This document shows, piece after piece, positions 7,697 through 14,671 of a DNA stretch of 30,040 bases (its first letter is position 1; each line of letters starts with the position of its first letter). The notes under the pieces were generated by a model. It saw nothing but the letters and a program-made list of their open reading frames with translations. It was not told the origin of the DNA and did not search any database. Where the stretch lies: NCBI GenBank assembly GCA_021734045.1, contig JAIPJR010000034.1, positions 1 through 30,040 on the forward strand, read 5' to 3'. This DNA comes from Fidelibacterota bacterium. GTDB taxonomy: Bacteria; Fidelibacterota; UBA8477. The translations under genes were made by a program, and so were the position numbers.

Positions 7697-8224
7697 TTAT
7701 TCCTTGTCCAGGTTTTTCAGCTCTTTTTCGACTTTTTCCAGGATTTTATCATTAACCTGACCGGTTGCCGTTGGGGCCGTGGCATCACCGGCTGATCGGC
7801 GGCGTCCCAGAAGTTTTTGCAGTGCAAACCAAAGGATGAAAATACCCAGAATAGCGAAAACCGCTACCATCCAGTAACTCACCTGACCCACCAGTTCATC
7901 TGATTTTGGGGCAGCCAGAATGCGATTGCCGTAAGGCCGCCCGGTGCGCGGGTCAATTTTTTTACGGAAATAATCCAGAATTTCGCTGTCGGATTTGCCC
8001 TCCAAAATCAATTTGCGAATTTCAACCCGCTGTTCCTCGGTGTAGTCATTCCGGCCGTGGGAGTGCACCGGTCCGCCAAAACAGCAGGCAGCCATGATCT
8101 CTTTTTCCATCTGAACCACGCGACTCTTTTGCGCGTCGGTGAGTTTATCATCCAATTCGGTAACCTGATCACCAATCAGAACGCCGGTGAGCAGCAGACT
8201 TAGGGTAAGTATGATTGATTTCAT
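7697..8224 (-). CDS. CcmH-like cytochrome c biogenesis protein with altered Cys motif
   Basis: 175 residues. Signal peptide or N-terminal hydrophobic segment at about 1-18; a soluble part; one transmembrane helix at about 115-137; a basic/charged cytoplasmic tail. The segment from residue 63 (EEQRVEIRKLILEGKSDSEILDYF) and the later RILAAP match CcmH, the thiol-disulfide protein that handles apocytochrome c for heme attachment (system I). In CcmH relatives the N-terminal motif has two separated cysteines (such as CxxC or CPCC); here it reads MAACCFGGPVHSHG, leaving only vicinal Cys47-Cys48 plus two His. An insertion (KKIDPRTGRP) precedes YGNRILAAP. No other cytochrome biogenesis gene is next to it. 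Family membership is fairly sure; an ordinary CcmH thiol role is uncertain. Confidence 0.75.
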   Translation of the reverse strand: MKSIILTLSLLLTGVLIGDQVTELDDKLTDAQKSRVVQMEKEIMAACCFGGPVHSHGRNDYTEEQRVEIRKLILEGKSDSEILDYFRKKIDPRTGRPYGNRILAAPKSDELVGQVSYWMVAVFAILGIFILWFALQKLLGRRRSAGDATAPTATGQVNDKILEKVEKELKNLDKE

Positions 8225-8363
8225 GCTTCTAATTTAGGCGTGGTTTCAGGTGAACCAACGGGGAAATGCGTTGCGGATTTTGGCGGAACAGGCTAAACTC
8301 CCATCACGTACCCGGTGAAGATTTTTCCCGGTGAAGCGCGTTTATTTACGGGATATTTGGATT

Positions 8364-8369
8364 GGAGGA
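8364..8369 (+). promoter_or_regulatory. ribosome binding site deciding the PfkB start
   Basis: GGAGGA lies 10 bases upstream of the ATG at 8380. An in-frame TTG at 8362 would overlap this site and add six residues before the conserved start, so the ATG is preferred. Confidence 0.7.
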
Positions 8370-8379
8370 AATAAAACGA

Positions 8380-9288
8380 ATGAGCAGAGATATGATTATC
8401 GTCGGATCGCTGGCGCTGGATACCATTGAAGCACCCTCTGGCCGCGTTGAAAATGCCGTTGGGGGATCGGCCACCTACGCCAGTCTGGCGGCCAGCTATT
8501 TCACGACACCGGGATTGGTGGGTGTGGTCGGAACCGATTTTCCGACGGAGCAAAAAGCGGCATTTGAAAAAAATGGCATTGATCTGACCGGTCTGCAAAT
8601 TGTGGACGGAAAGACCTTCCGCTGGGGCGGCCGCTATTCTCCCCAATTGGATCAACGGGAAACGTTGTTTACCGAATTGAATGTGTTCGAATCATTTTCG
8701 CCGGATTTGCCGGAGGCGTACAAGCAAGCCAATTATGTCCTGCTGGCCAATATTCAGCCGGATTTGCAGCACCAGGTTTTGGATCAGATTGGCGGTGACC
8801 CGTTTGTGGTAGTGGATACCATGAATTTGTGGATTAACACGGCGCTGGAGAGCTTAAAGCGCCTTTTGCGCCGAACCCATCTGTTGATTGTGAATGATGA
8901 GGAGGCGCAAATGCTTACGGGAGAGATGAGTCATGGTGCCGCCGCTCGGAAATTGCAGCAAATGGGACCCAAACTGGTGGTGATAAAGAAGGGTCAACAC
9001 GGCGCGCTGCTATTTGGTGCGGCGGGAAATGTCTTTTCTGCTCCGGCGCTGGTTTTTTCTAGGGTTACGGATCCCACGGGCGCCGGTGATGCATTTGCCG
9101 GAGGGATGCTGGGTTATTTGGCCAACGAGAAAAACACCGATTTTGATACATTGCGACGCGCTGTTGTGTGGGGCAGTGTCATGTCATCATTTGCCATTCA
9201 GGATTTTTCGGCCACGGGTCTTTTAATGCTCAAACAATCAGCGCTGGATAACCGCTACCAGGCGTTCAAAGCTATTTCAACATTCTAA
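8380..9288 (+). CDS. PfkB-family sugar/nucleoside kinase
   Basis: 302 residues from the ATG chosen by its ribosome site. PfkB (ribokinase-like) fold: an N-terminal beta strand IIVGSLALDTIE, the GGSATYASLA glycine segment (PfkB signature 1 region), a NDEEAQMLTG segment, and the C-terminal signature DPTGAGDAFAGG with the anion-hole glycines and probable catalytic base Asp237. These enzymes transfer phosphate from ATP or ADP to a hydroxyl of a sugar, nucleoside or similar compound. The substrate cannot be read from the sequence. It is followed after 38 bp by mtnA and then yjbQ on the same strand, which suggests a role near methylthioribose or ribose-1-phosphate type metabolism, but that is inference. 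Length is normal for the family and nothing appears missing. Confidence 0.88.
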   Translation: MSRDMIIVGSLALDTIEAPSGRVENAVGGSATYASLAASYFTTPGLVGVVGTDFPTEQKAAFEKNGIDLTGLQIVDGKTFRWGGRYSPQLDQRETLFTELNVFESFSPDLPEAYKQANYVLLANIQPDLQHQVLDQIGGDPFVVVDTMNLWINTALESLKRLLRRTHLLIVNDEEAQMLTGEMSHGAAARKLQQMGPKLVVIKKGQHGALLFGAAGNVFSAPALVFSRVTDPTGAGDAFAGGMLGYLANEKNTDFDTLRRAVVWGSVMSSFAIQDFSATGLLMLKQSALDNRYQAFKAISTF

Positions 9289-9326
9289 CGCTCACTGCTT
9301 TCCGCACCGAAGTACGGGAAATATTT

Positions 9327-10382
9327 ATGCGAACAGCTGATTTGAAGAATTCATCCGGTCAACCCAAATCCAGACACCTATGGTGGGAGGATGGTACGTT
9401 GGTTCTACTGGATCAGACCCGGCTTCCGGCTGAAGAAATCTGGTTGCGTCTGAACACGCTGGATGCAGTGGTGGAGGCGATTTACGCGCTGCGAGTGCGG
9501 GGGGCTCCGGCGATTGGCATTGCGGCAGCATATGGCGTGCTGGTGGGGATGAAAGAGCATACCAATCTGCCATTGGATGAATTTAAATCGCATTTCCAAG
9601 CGGTAAGAGAGCGCCTGTTTAAGGCGCGACCCACGGCTGTAAATCTGGGCTGGGCGTTGGGTAAAATGGCCGGCATTTTGGCGCACTTTTCCTCCGGAAA
9701 TGCCCAGGTGTTGTACGACCGACTGGAGCTGGAAGCCTTCACCATCCATTCGGAAGATATTGAATTGTGTGACCGGATTGCCGCAAATGGTGCGTCATTA
9801 TTTCCACCGGACACACGAATCATTACACACTGCAATACCGGATTTTTAGCCACTGGTGGTGTGGGAACGGCACTGGGTGTTATCGCCGCCGCCAATGAGC
9901 TTAACGGGGTAGCCATGGTATACGCGGACGAAACCCGGCCCCTGTTACAGGGTTCGCGACTGACAGCCTGGGAATGTGGAAAACTGGGCATTCCCTGTCG
10001 AGTCATTACCGACAGCTCCGCTGCTTACCGGATGGCTACGGAAACTATTGATGGCGTAATAGTTGGTGCCGACCGTATCGCTGCCAATGGTGATACGGCC
10101 AACAAAATCGGGACCTACGGACTTGCTGTGGCAGCGCGAGCACATCAGGTCCCCTTTTATGTCGCCGCACCCTATTCGACGATTGATGTGGATTTAGGCA
10201 AAGGCGCGGAAATTCCCATTGAGCAGCGGCCGGAATCGGAAGTAACCACATTTCACGGACAACCGGTCGCACCACAACTTACTGGTGCGTGGGCGCCGGC
10301 ATTTGATGTGACACCGGCGCATCTGATTACAGCGATTATCACTGAATCGGGCATTTTTCGCTACCCGTACGATTTTTCTTAG
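9327..10382 (+). CDS. mtnA: S-methyl-5-thioribose-1-phosphate isomerase
   Basis: 351 residues, normal for the family. MtnA converts methylthioribose-1-phosphate to methylthioribulose-1-phosphate in methionine salvage, in the cytoplasm; it belongs to the eIF2B-related isomerases. Clear signatures: VRGAPAIGIAAAYG, RPTAVNLGWALG, THCNTGFLAT with catalytic Cys169, YADETRPLLQGSRLTAWE, VGADRIAANGDTANKIGTYGLA with catalytic Asp249, and FYVAAPYSTID. Cys169 and Asp249 are each nine residues beyond Cys160 and Asp240 of the Bacillus subtilis enzyme, consistent with an intact active site. The related ribose-1,5-bisphosphate isomerases are an alternative to consider because of the adjacent PfkB kinase, but the motifs fit MtnA better. 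The yjbQ gene follows after 11 bp with its ribosome site touching the mtnA stop. Confidence 0.95.
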   Translation: MRTADLKNSSGQPKSRHLWWEDGTLVLLDQTRLPAEEIWLRLNTLDAVVEAIYALRVRGAPAIGIAAAYGVLVGMKEHTNLPLDEFKSHFQAVRERLFKARPTAVNLGWALGKMAGILAHFSSGNAQVLYDRLELEAFTIHSEDIELCDRIAANGASLFPPDTRIITHCNTGFLATGGVGTALGVIAAANELNGVAMVYADETRPLLQGSRLTAWECGKLGIPCRVITDSSAAYRMATETIDGVIVGADRIAANGDTANKIGTYGLAVAARAHQVPFYVAAPYSTIDVDLGKGAEIPIEQRPESEVTTFHGQPVAPQLTGAWAPAFDVTPAHLITAIITESGIFRYPYDFS

Positions 10383-10393
10383 GGAGGCATGGT

Positions 10394-10792
10394 ATGATTA
10401 AACTGGGCGTTAAGACCAGTGAACACACCGAGTTTGTTGATATAACACGGCAGGTTCAACAAATCATCAATCGAGAAAATTGGCAGTCCGGCGTACTCAC
10501 ACTCTCTGTTCCCCATACGACGGCCGGCCTCACGATCAATGAAAATGCTGATCCCGATGTCATCCGGGATATGACCAACGCGCTGGAGCGGATGGTTCCC
10601 TGGCAGCACGAGGATTACCGCCATTTTGAGGGCAACACTGCTGCCCATGTGAAGACCAGTTTACTAGGCTCCTCCCAGCAGATTATTGTGGAAAATGGGG
10701 AAATGCAATTGGGTCGCTGGCAGGGGATTTATTTTACTGAGTTTGATGGTCCCCGGTCCCGCGAGGTATGGGTGGCGTTTAACCGGGTTTAG
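10394..10792 (+). CDS. yjbQ: YjbQ/UPF0047 family protein
   Basis: 132 residues, normal length. Near-consensus UPF0047 sequence: SVPHTTAGLTINENADPDV, then HEDYRHFEGNTAAHVKTSLLG, a LGRWQGIYFTEFDGPRSREV block and a short hydrophobic C-terminus. The conserved His and Asp/Glu residues of these motifs are all present. Some members have weak thiamine-phosphate synthase activity and are named secondary thiamine-phosphate synthase; the main cellular role is not settled. It is a small cytoplasmic protein. An AGGGAGG ribosome site overlaps the end of mtnA and the gap is 11 bp, so it is translated from the same transcript as mtnA. No terminator was seen after it. Confidence 0.93.
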   Translation: MIKLGVKTSEHTEFVDITRQVQQIINRENWQSGVLTLSVPHTTAGLTINENADPDVIRDMTNALERMVPWQHEDYRHFEGNTAAHVKTSLLGSSQQIIVENGEMQLGRWQGIYFTEFDGPRSREVWVAFNRV

Positions 10793-11101
10793 ATCAAGTC
10801 TGGCATAGGCGATAAAAATTTCACCAGAAAGTAAATGCATCATCGTGAATTCGTCGTGGGGTCTGAGAATTGACGAGCATGAGCACGAGCACGAGTATGA
10901 GAACGGATACAACCGGTGAACTCAGATTTTGTGGGTGAAAAATTTAGTACCACAATTCATTATGTGGATTGGTTGGCACCGGGATCGCCCGAATGAATTC
11001 GATGTTCGTGTTAAGTTAAACCAGGGAGAAACACCGGAGTGATTTGATTTTCTGCCAGTGAAAGCAAAGCAGAGTAAGAGGAGCAAAGCGACTCAATCCG
11101 A
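10793..11101. other. gene-free convergent region between yjbQ and mutS2
   Basis: About 310 bp between the ends of two converging genes. Apart from a short hexanucleotide-type repeat near 10873-10906, no coding region with family features, RNA gene or convincing terminator hairpin with a T-run was recognised on either strand. Confidence 0.7.
10873..10906. repeat. short degenerate hexanucleotide repeat
   Basis: About five and a half copies of a six-base word of the form (C/T)GAG(C/T)A/(A): CGAGCA, TGAGCA, CGAGCA, CGAGTA, TGAGAA. It lies in intergenic DNA and looks like a simple-sequence tract. Confidence 0.75.
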
Positions 11102-13501
11102 CTAATCCAGATAAACCACCGTAACCCCGGCGCCGCCCTCATCCATTCCGCCTACCCTGAATTCCTGCACTGATTTGTGCCCTTTTAACAACTCATGCAC
11201 CCGCTGTTTCAGTGCACCGGTGCCCTTTCCATGGATAATATCCACCCGGGACAGGTTGGCTAATACCGCCTGGTCCAAGAATCGCAACAATGCCGTTTCC
11301 CCTTCATCCACCCGCATCCCCCGCATATCCAGCGTTGAGGAATACTGCCGATCTGAGGATATGGTTACCGAAACCGCACCCGAGTTCTCCGCCTCATGAG
11401 GAGCCGGTTCCGCCAATGCCAGCCAATCCAGGGGTACCTGCATCCGTTTATCTCCCAAATCCACCATTACACGGCCGCTGCCGCCAACCTTTCCCAGTAT
11501 AGTACCGTGTTGATCCAACGGTAACACCTGCACCCGGGTCCCATCCTGAACCTGTGATTTTTCCAATGGCTTTTCCGCTACCGGGACTGCCTCTTCACTC
11601 AATGTTTCCAGTTCTCGCGATTTCTGCTGTAATTTGGTGCGTACGCTCTGGATGTTGGATTTTTCCGCCTGACTTTCCCGTATCTCCCGGATCAGGCTTT
11701 CTGCCGTTTTCCGGGCGTCTGCAATCAATCGCTGCGCTTCCCGGGCGGCATCGCGCGTGGCCGTTTTATGCGCTTTGCGAATAGCCTTCAGGCTGGCTTC
11801 CATCTCGTTTTCACGACTTTTCAACAGACTTTCCAATCGCTTTACTTCCAATCGCGATTGATCCGCTTCCTGCAGTCTATGCTCCAAATCGGTGATGAGT
11901 GCTTCCAGACTCCCCCGCTTGTCACCAATGTAGGATCTGGCTTCATCCAAAATCTCCTTCGCCAGCCCCAATCGCCTGGAAATTTCTAAACCATAACTGC
12001 TGCCCGGCGTACCCTGTCTTAACCGGTAGGTGGGTTCCAGACGCTCTCCGTCAAATTCCATAGAGGCATTTTCCACCCCCGGAGTGTCGTGGGCATAAGC
12101 CTTTAATTCACCCAAATGAGTCGTGGCGATGGTGGTGGTTCCGCGGTGGGTTAAGGTATTTAATAATGCCCGTGCCAGCGCGCCGCCTTCTGCGGGATCA
12201 GTCCCCGTTCCCAATTCATCCAGCAGTACCAGACTTTCCGCGGTGGCATTCTCCACAATCTCCACCAGGGCGGACATGTGCGCGGAAAAGGTGGACAGGT
12301 CATTGAGAATGGATTGTTGATCACCAATATCGGAATAAACCGCATCTACCCAGGGAATCTCACTTCCTTCCTCCGCCGGGATGGGTACACCACAGCGCGC
12401 CAGCAGGACCATAAGTCCGATGGTTTTCAGTGCCACGGTTTTGCCGCCGGCATTGGGACCTGTGATGACCAATGTGTGGGTGTTCTCATCCAGATGGAGA
12501 TTCAGTGGAATCACATCGCGGGTTTCTGACAACAGCGGAAGGCGGGCATTAACCAGCTTCAAGCCGATGTTTTTATCCACCTGAGGCAGACTCCCGCTCC
12601 GTCGCTTTCCAAAGGCGGCCAGGCTGGCAATAAAATCCAAATCAATCAAGGCGTCGTAACTTTGGGCAATCGGCGCTGCTTCGGCATGGCATTTGGCCGT
12701 GAGGGCTCGCAGTATCCGTTCAATCTCCCGAGCTTCATCCAGCTGCAGCGAGCGGATTTTGTTATTCAGCTCGATAATTTCCAGCGGTTCCACATAGGTG
12801 GTATTGCCGGTGTGGGATTGGTCCTGAATGACACCCTTCACCTGGCGCTTGGCGTTGCTGCTCACCGGCAACACCAGCCGGCCACCTTTTATGGTTGGAC
12901 GGTCATCGGTTAGCAGACCCTGAGCGGTGTACTGAGCCACCAGACGATCCATCTCCCGCCGCACGGCCGCTTCCGCCCGTTGAATGGCGTTGCGGATTTT
13001 GCCCAATTCCGCAGAGGCGTTATCCAGTACAAATCCCTCCGGTGAAATGACCCGGTCGATGGCTTCCTCCAGTTTGGGTTGGGGGCTGAGTTTACCAAAC
13101 CACCCAAACCAGGGATTTTCCGGCTCCATGCGGGATTGAAAAAAATAGCGATGCAGCAACCGAAATTGCTCCAAAACCGGCCGCAGAACCAGAAAACTCT
13201 CCACACCAATTAAACCGCCCGCTACCCGGAGGGCATTTAAAATGTCTGTCAGATCATCGTAGTGGCGGAGCGGGAAGGGTGCGGAACTTCTCCAGAATTC
13301 CCAGAGCGCACGGGTTTTCGCAAACCGTTCCCGTGCAAGGTCAATTTCATCTAACGGTTCCAGTGCCAACAGGCGGGCGCTTACCCGGTCACCATGGGCC
13401 TCCTGCGCCAGAAGTTCCCGCACATCACGGAAACCCAATTGGGTAAATGCTTTTTGTGAGGGCGTTTGGTCCGATGTATTGGGAGTGAGGGGTGAGCGCA
13501 T
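11102..13501 (-). CDS. mutS2: endonuclease MutS2
   Basis: 799 residues, the usual MutS2 length. MutS2 is a DNA-binding ATPase with a C-terminal Smr nuclease domain, linked to control of recombination and to collided-ribosome rescue in some bacteria. The N-terminal core and clamp region (about 1-300) leads to the ATPase: Walker A GPNAGGKT at 348-355, LVLLDELGTGTDPAEGGALA as Walker B and signature, and TTIATTHLGELKAYA. A long coiled coil spans about 505-640 (LITDLEHRLQEADQSRLEVK and on). The Smr domain covers 724-799 and begins LDMRGMRVDEGE (family LDLRG) with HGKGTGALKQ at 757. All parts are present, so it should be functional. It is the last gene of the closely spaced LPP20-mltC-like-yqeY-cvpA-mutS2 group, 16 bp after cvpA. 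Confidence 0.96.
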   Translation of the reverse strand: MRSPLTPNTSDQTPSQKAFTQLGFRDVRELLAQEAHGDRVSARLLALEPLDEIDLARERFAKTRALWEFWRSSAPFPLRHYDDLTDILNALRVAGGLIGVESFLVLRPVLEQFRLLHRYFFQSRMEPENPWFGWFGKLSPQPKLEEAIDRVISPEGFVLDNASAELGKIRNAIQRAEAAVRREMDRLVAQYTAQGLLTDDRPTIKGGRLVLPVSSNAKRQVKGVIQDQSHTGNTTYVEPLEIIELNNKIRSLQLDEAREIERILRALTAKCHAEAAPIAQSYDALIDLDFIASLAAFGKRRSGSLPQVDKNIGLKLVNARLPLLSETRDVIPLNLHLDENTHTLVITGPNAGGKTVALKTIGLMVLLARCGVPIPAEEGSEIPWVDAVYSDIGDQQSILNDLSTFSAHMSALVEIVENATAESLVLLDELGTGTDPAEGGALARALLNTLTHRGTTTIATTHLGELKAYAHDTPGVENASMEFDGERLEPTYRLRQGTPGSSYGLEISRRLGLAKEILDEARSYIGDKRGSLEALITDLEHRLQEADQSRLEVKRLESLLKSRENEMEASLKAIRKAHKTATRDAAREAQRLIADARKTAESLIREIRESQAEKSNIQSVRTKLQQKSRELETLSEEAVPVAEKPLEKSQVQDGTRVQVLPLDQHGTILGKVGGSGRVMVDLGDKRMQVPLDWLALAEPAPHEAENSGAVSVTISSDRQYSSTLDMRGMRVDEGETALLRFLDQAVLANLSRVDIIHGKGTGALKQRVHELLKGHKSVQEFRVGGMDEGGAGVTVVYLD

Positions 13502-13517
13502 AAGAACTGGTTGATCT

Positions 13518-14120
13518 CTATTCTACGAACTTTGAAAGGGTGGAATCGGGGATTTTAAACGGCAGTGAATCTGACGTGGGTAGGGACAGATTCGGAGGCT
13601 TATTGATAATGCCGGCGATTTTAGCCTGAATGGCAGCCACCTCTTCATCCAGATTCAATAGTGTCACCATTCCCTGCTGGAACCCGGAGACCATGGGGAA
13701 GGTTTTGGATTCCACATGCCAATTTCCGGTCCATTTGGGTGGCATGAGTTGAATCACCCAGAGAATGACCGCCAGCAATACCAGGGCTTTCAAGCCACCA
13801 AACAGCATTCCCCCAAAACGGTCCACCCCACCCAGTGAAAGCGACTTTATCAAGTATTTCAGGAAGACGGTGAGTAATTGCATGAGGATAATCATGGCCA
13901 GAAAAACTACCGCGAATCCCAGCAGGGCATGGTATTGAGGTGGTATATCCCAGAATTTTAGCAGCAGAGTTGTTCCCAGGGAGTGAAAGTTAAGGGTCAC
14001 GTAAATGGCTACCACCACACCCACCAGTTTCATCAGTTCCTCGGTAATGCCTTTCCGGATACCGTTGAGACAGAGCAGCGTCAGAAGCACCAGTGCGACG
14101 ATGTCAAAAATTTTAGCCAT
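13518..14120 (-). CDS. CvpA family membrane protein
   Basis: 200 residues from the start MAKIFDIVALVLL, chosen because CvpA proteins begin with this short stretch ahead of the first membrane helix; an upstream in-frame ATG at 14168 would add 16 unconserved residues inside yqeY. Four hydrophobic segments are visible: about 5-22, 26-45, 62-88 and 104-125. Typical CvpA features include the FDIVALVLLTLLCLNGIRKG start and the LGGVDRFGGMLFGGLKALVL segment in the middle. The C-terminal 75 residues are soluble. CvpA-family proteins are inner-membrane proteins named for colicin V production in E. coli and involved in envelope homeostasis; the molecular role is not known. The start codon overlaps the end of yqeY by 8 bp, so translation is probably coupled, and mutS2 follows after 16 bp. 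Confidence 0.85.
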   Translation of the reverse strand: MAKIFDIVALVLLTLLCLNGIRKGITEELMKLVGVVVAIYVTLNFHSLGTTLLLKFWDIPPQYHALLGFAVVFLAMIILMQLLTVFLKYLIKSLSLGGVDRFGGMLFGGLKALVLLAVILWVIQLMPPKWTGNWHVESKTFPMVSGFQQGMVTLLNLDEEVAAIQAKIAGIINKPPNLSLPTSDSLPFKIPDSTLSKFVE

Positions 14121-14562
14121 TTTGTAATTTAGCCCGCACCAATTCCTGAACCTGCTTTCCATCTGCACGACCGGCTGCTTTTTTCATCACCATGGGCATC
14201 ACTTTCCCAATATCGCTCATGTCTTTAGCGCCAGTCTCGGTAATTACGTCGTCCACCAGTTGCACCAGCTCTGTTTCCGACAGCATCTTTGGTAAATAAG
14301 TTTCCAACAGCTGCAATTCCGCCTGCTCGCTCTCCACCAGATCCTGCCGGTCGCCTTTCTGGTACAGCGCAATCGATTCCCGACGTTGTTTCACAGCCGT
14401 TTGTACGAGTTTGAGAAAATCGGTTTCGGTGGCAGATTTCCCCTGCTGAATCTCCCAGTTCTTCACCCGGTTTTTTAACTCCCGAATGACCTTGAGTTTT
14501 ACCTGATTTTTGGTGCGCATGGCGTCTTTTAACGCGTCATTTAATTCATTAATAAAATCCAT
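14113..14562 (-). CDS. yqeY: GatB/YqeY domain protein
   Basis: 149 residues. Start taken at the ATG with an excellent ribosome site (GGGAGG, 5 bases away) rather than an upstream TTG at 14580. The sequence begins INELNDALKDAMRTKNQVKL and contains VIRELKNRVKNWEI, VKQRRESIALYQKGDRQDLV, LLETYLPKMLSETEL and SDIGKVMPMVMKKAAGRADG, which are the standard blocks of the YqeY family. The family shares its helical tail domain with GatB, the amidotransferase subunit that binds tRNA, so tRNA-associated activity is suspected but not proven. The length is normal. It overlaps cvpA downstream. A hairpin lies just upstream of its ribosome site. Confidence 0.93.
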   Translation of the reverse strand: MDFINELNDALKDAMRTKNQVKLKVIRELKNRVKNWEIQQGKSATETDFLKLVQTAVKQRRESIALYQKGDRQDLVESEQAELQLLETYLPKMLSETELVQLVDDVITETGAKDMSDIGKVMPMVMKKAAGRADGKQVQELVRAKLQNG

Positions 14563-14567
14563 TGTTT

Positions 14568-14573
14568 CCTCCC
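14568..14573 (-). promoter_or_regulatory. ribosome binding site of yqeY
   Basis: GGGAGG on the minus strand, 5 bases before the ATG at 14562. It fixes the start of yqeY and places the alternative TTG upstream of the site. Confidence 0.85.
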
Positions 14574-14588
14574 GCTTCAATTGCGGGC

Positions 14589-14610
14589 AAAAATAAGCCC
14601 TGACGGGGCT
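14589..14610 (-). terminator. hairpin with T-run between the transglycosylase gene and yqeY
   Basis: On the minus strand AGCCC-CGTCA-GGGCT forms a short GC stem and is followed by TATTTTTG. It lies about 60 bp beyond the transglycosylase stop and about 27 bp before the yqeY start, so it could end the upstream transcript or act as a partial attenuator within the gene cluster. Confidence 0.5.
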
Positions 14611-14671
14611 GTGAATAAGTCATTTTCCCACAAATGGTTAAAATTGAAAGGGTTAAAACTGGAGAGCAGAC

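Noticed and set aside
8362-8379. TTG start extending the PfkB kinase by six residues
   Set aside because: The TTG overlaps the ribosome site that serves the ATG at 8380, and the added residues are not conserved.
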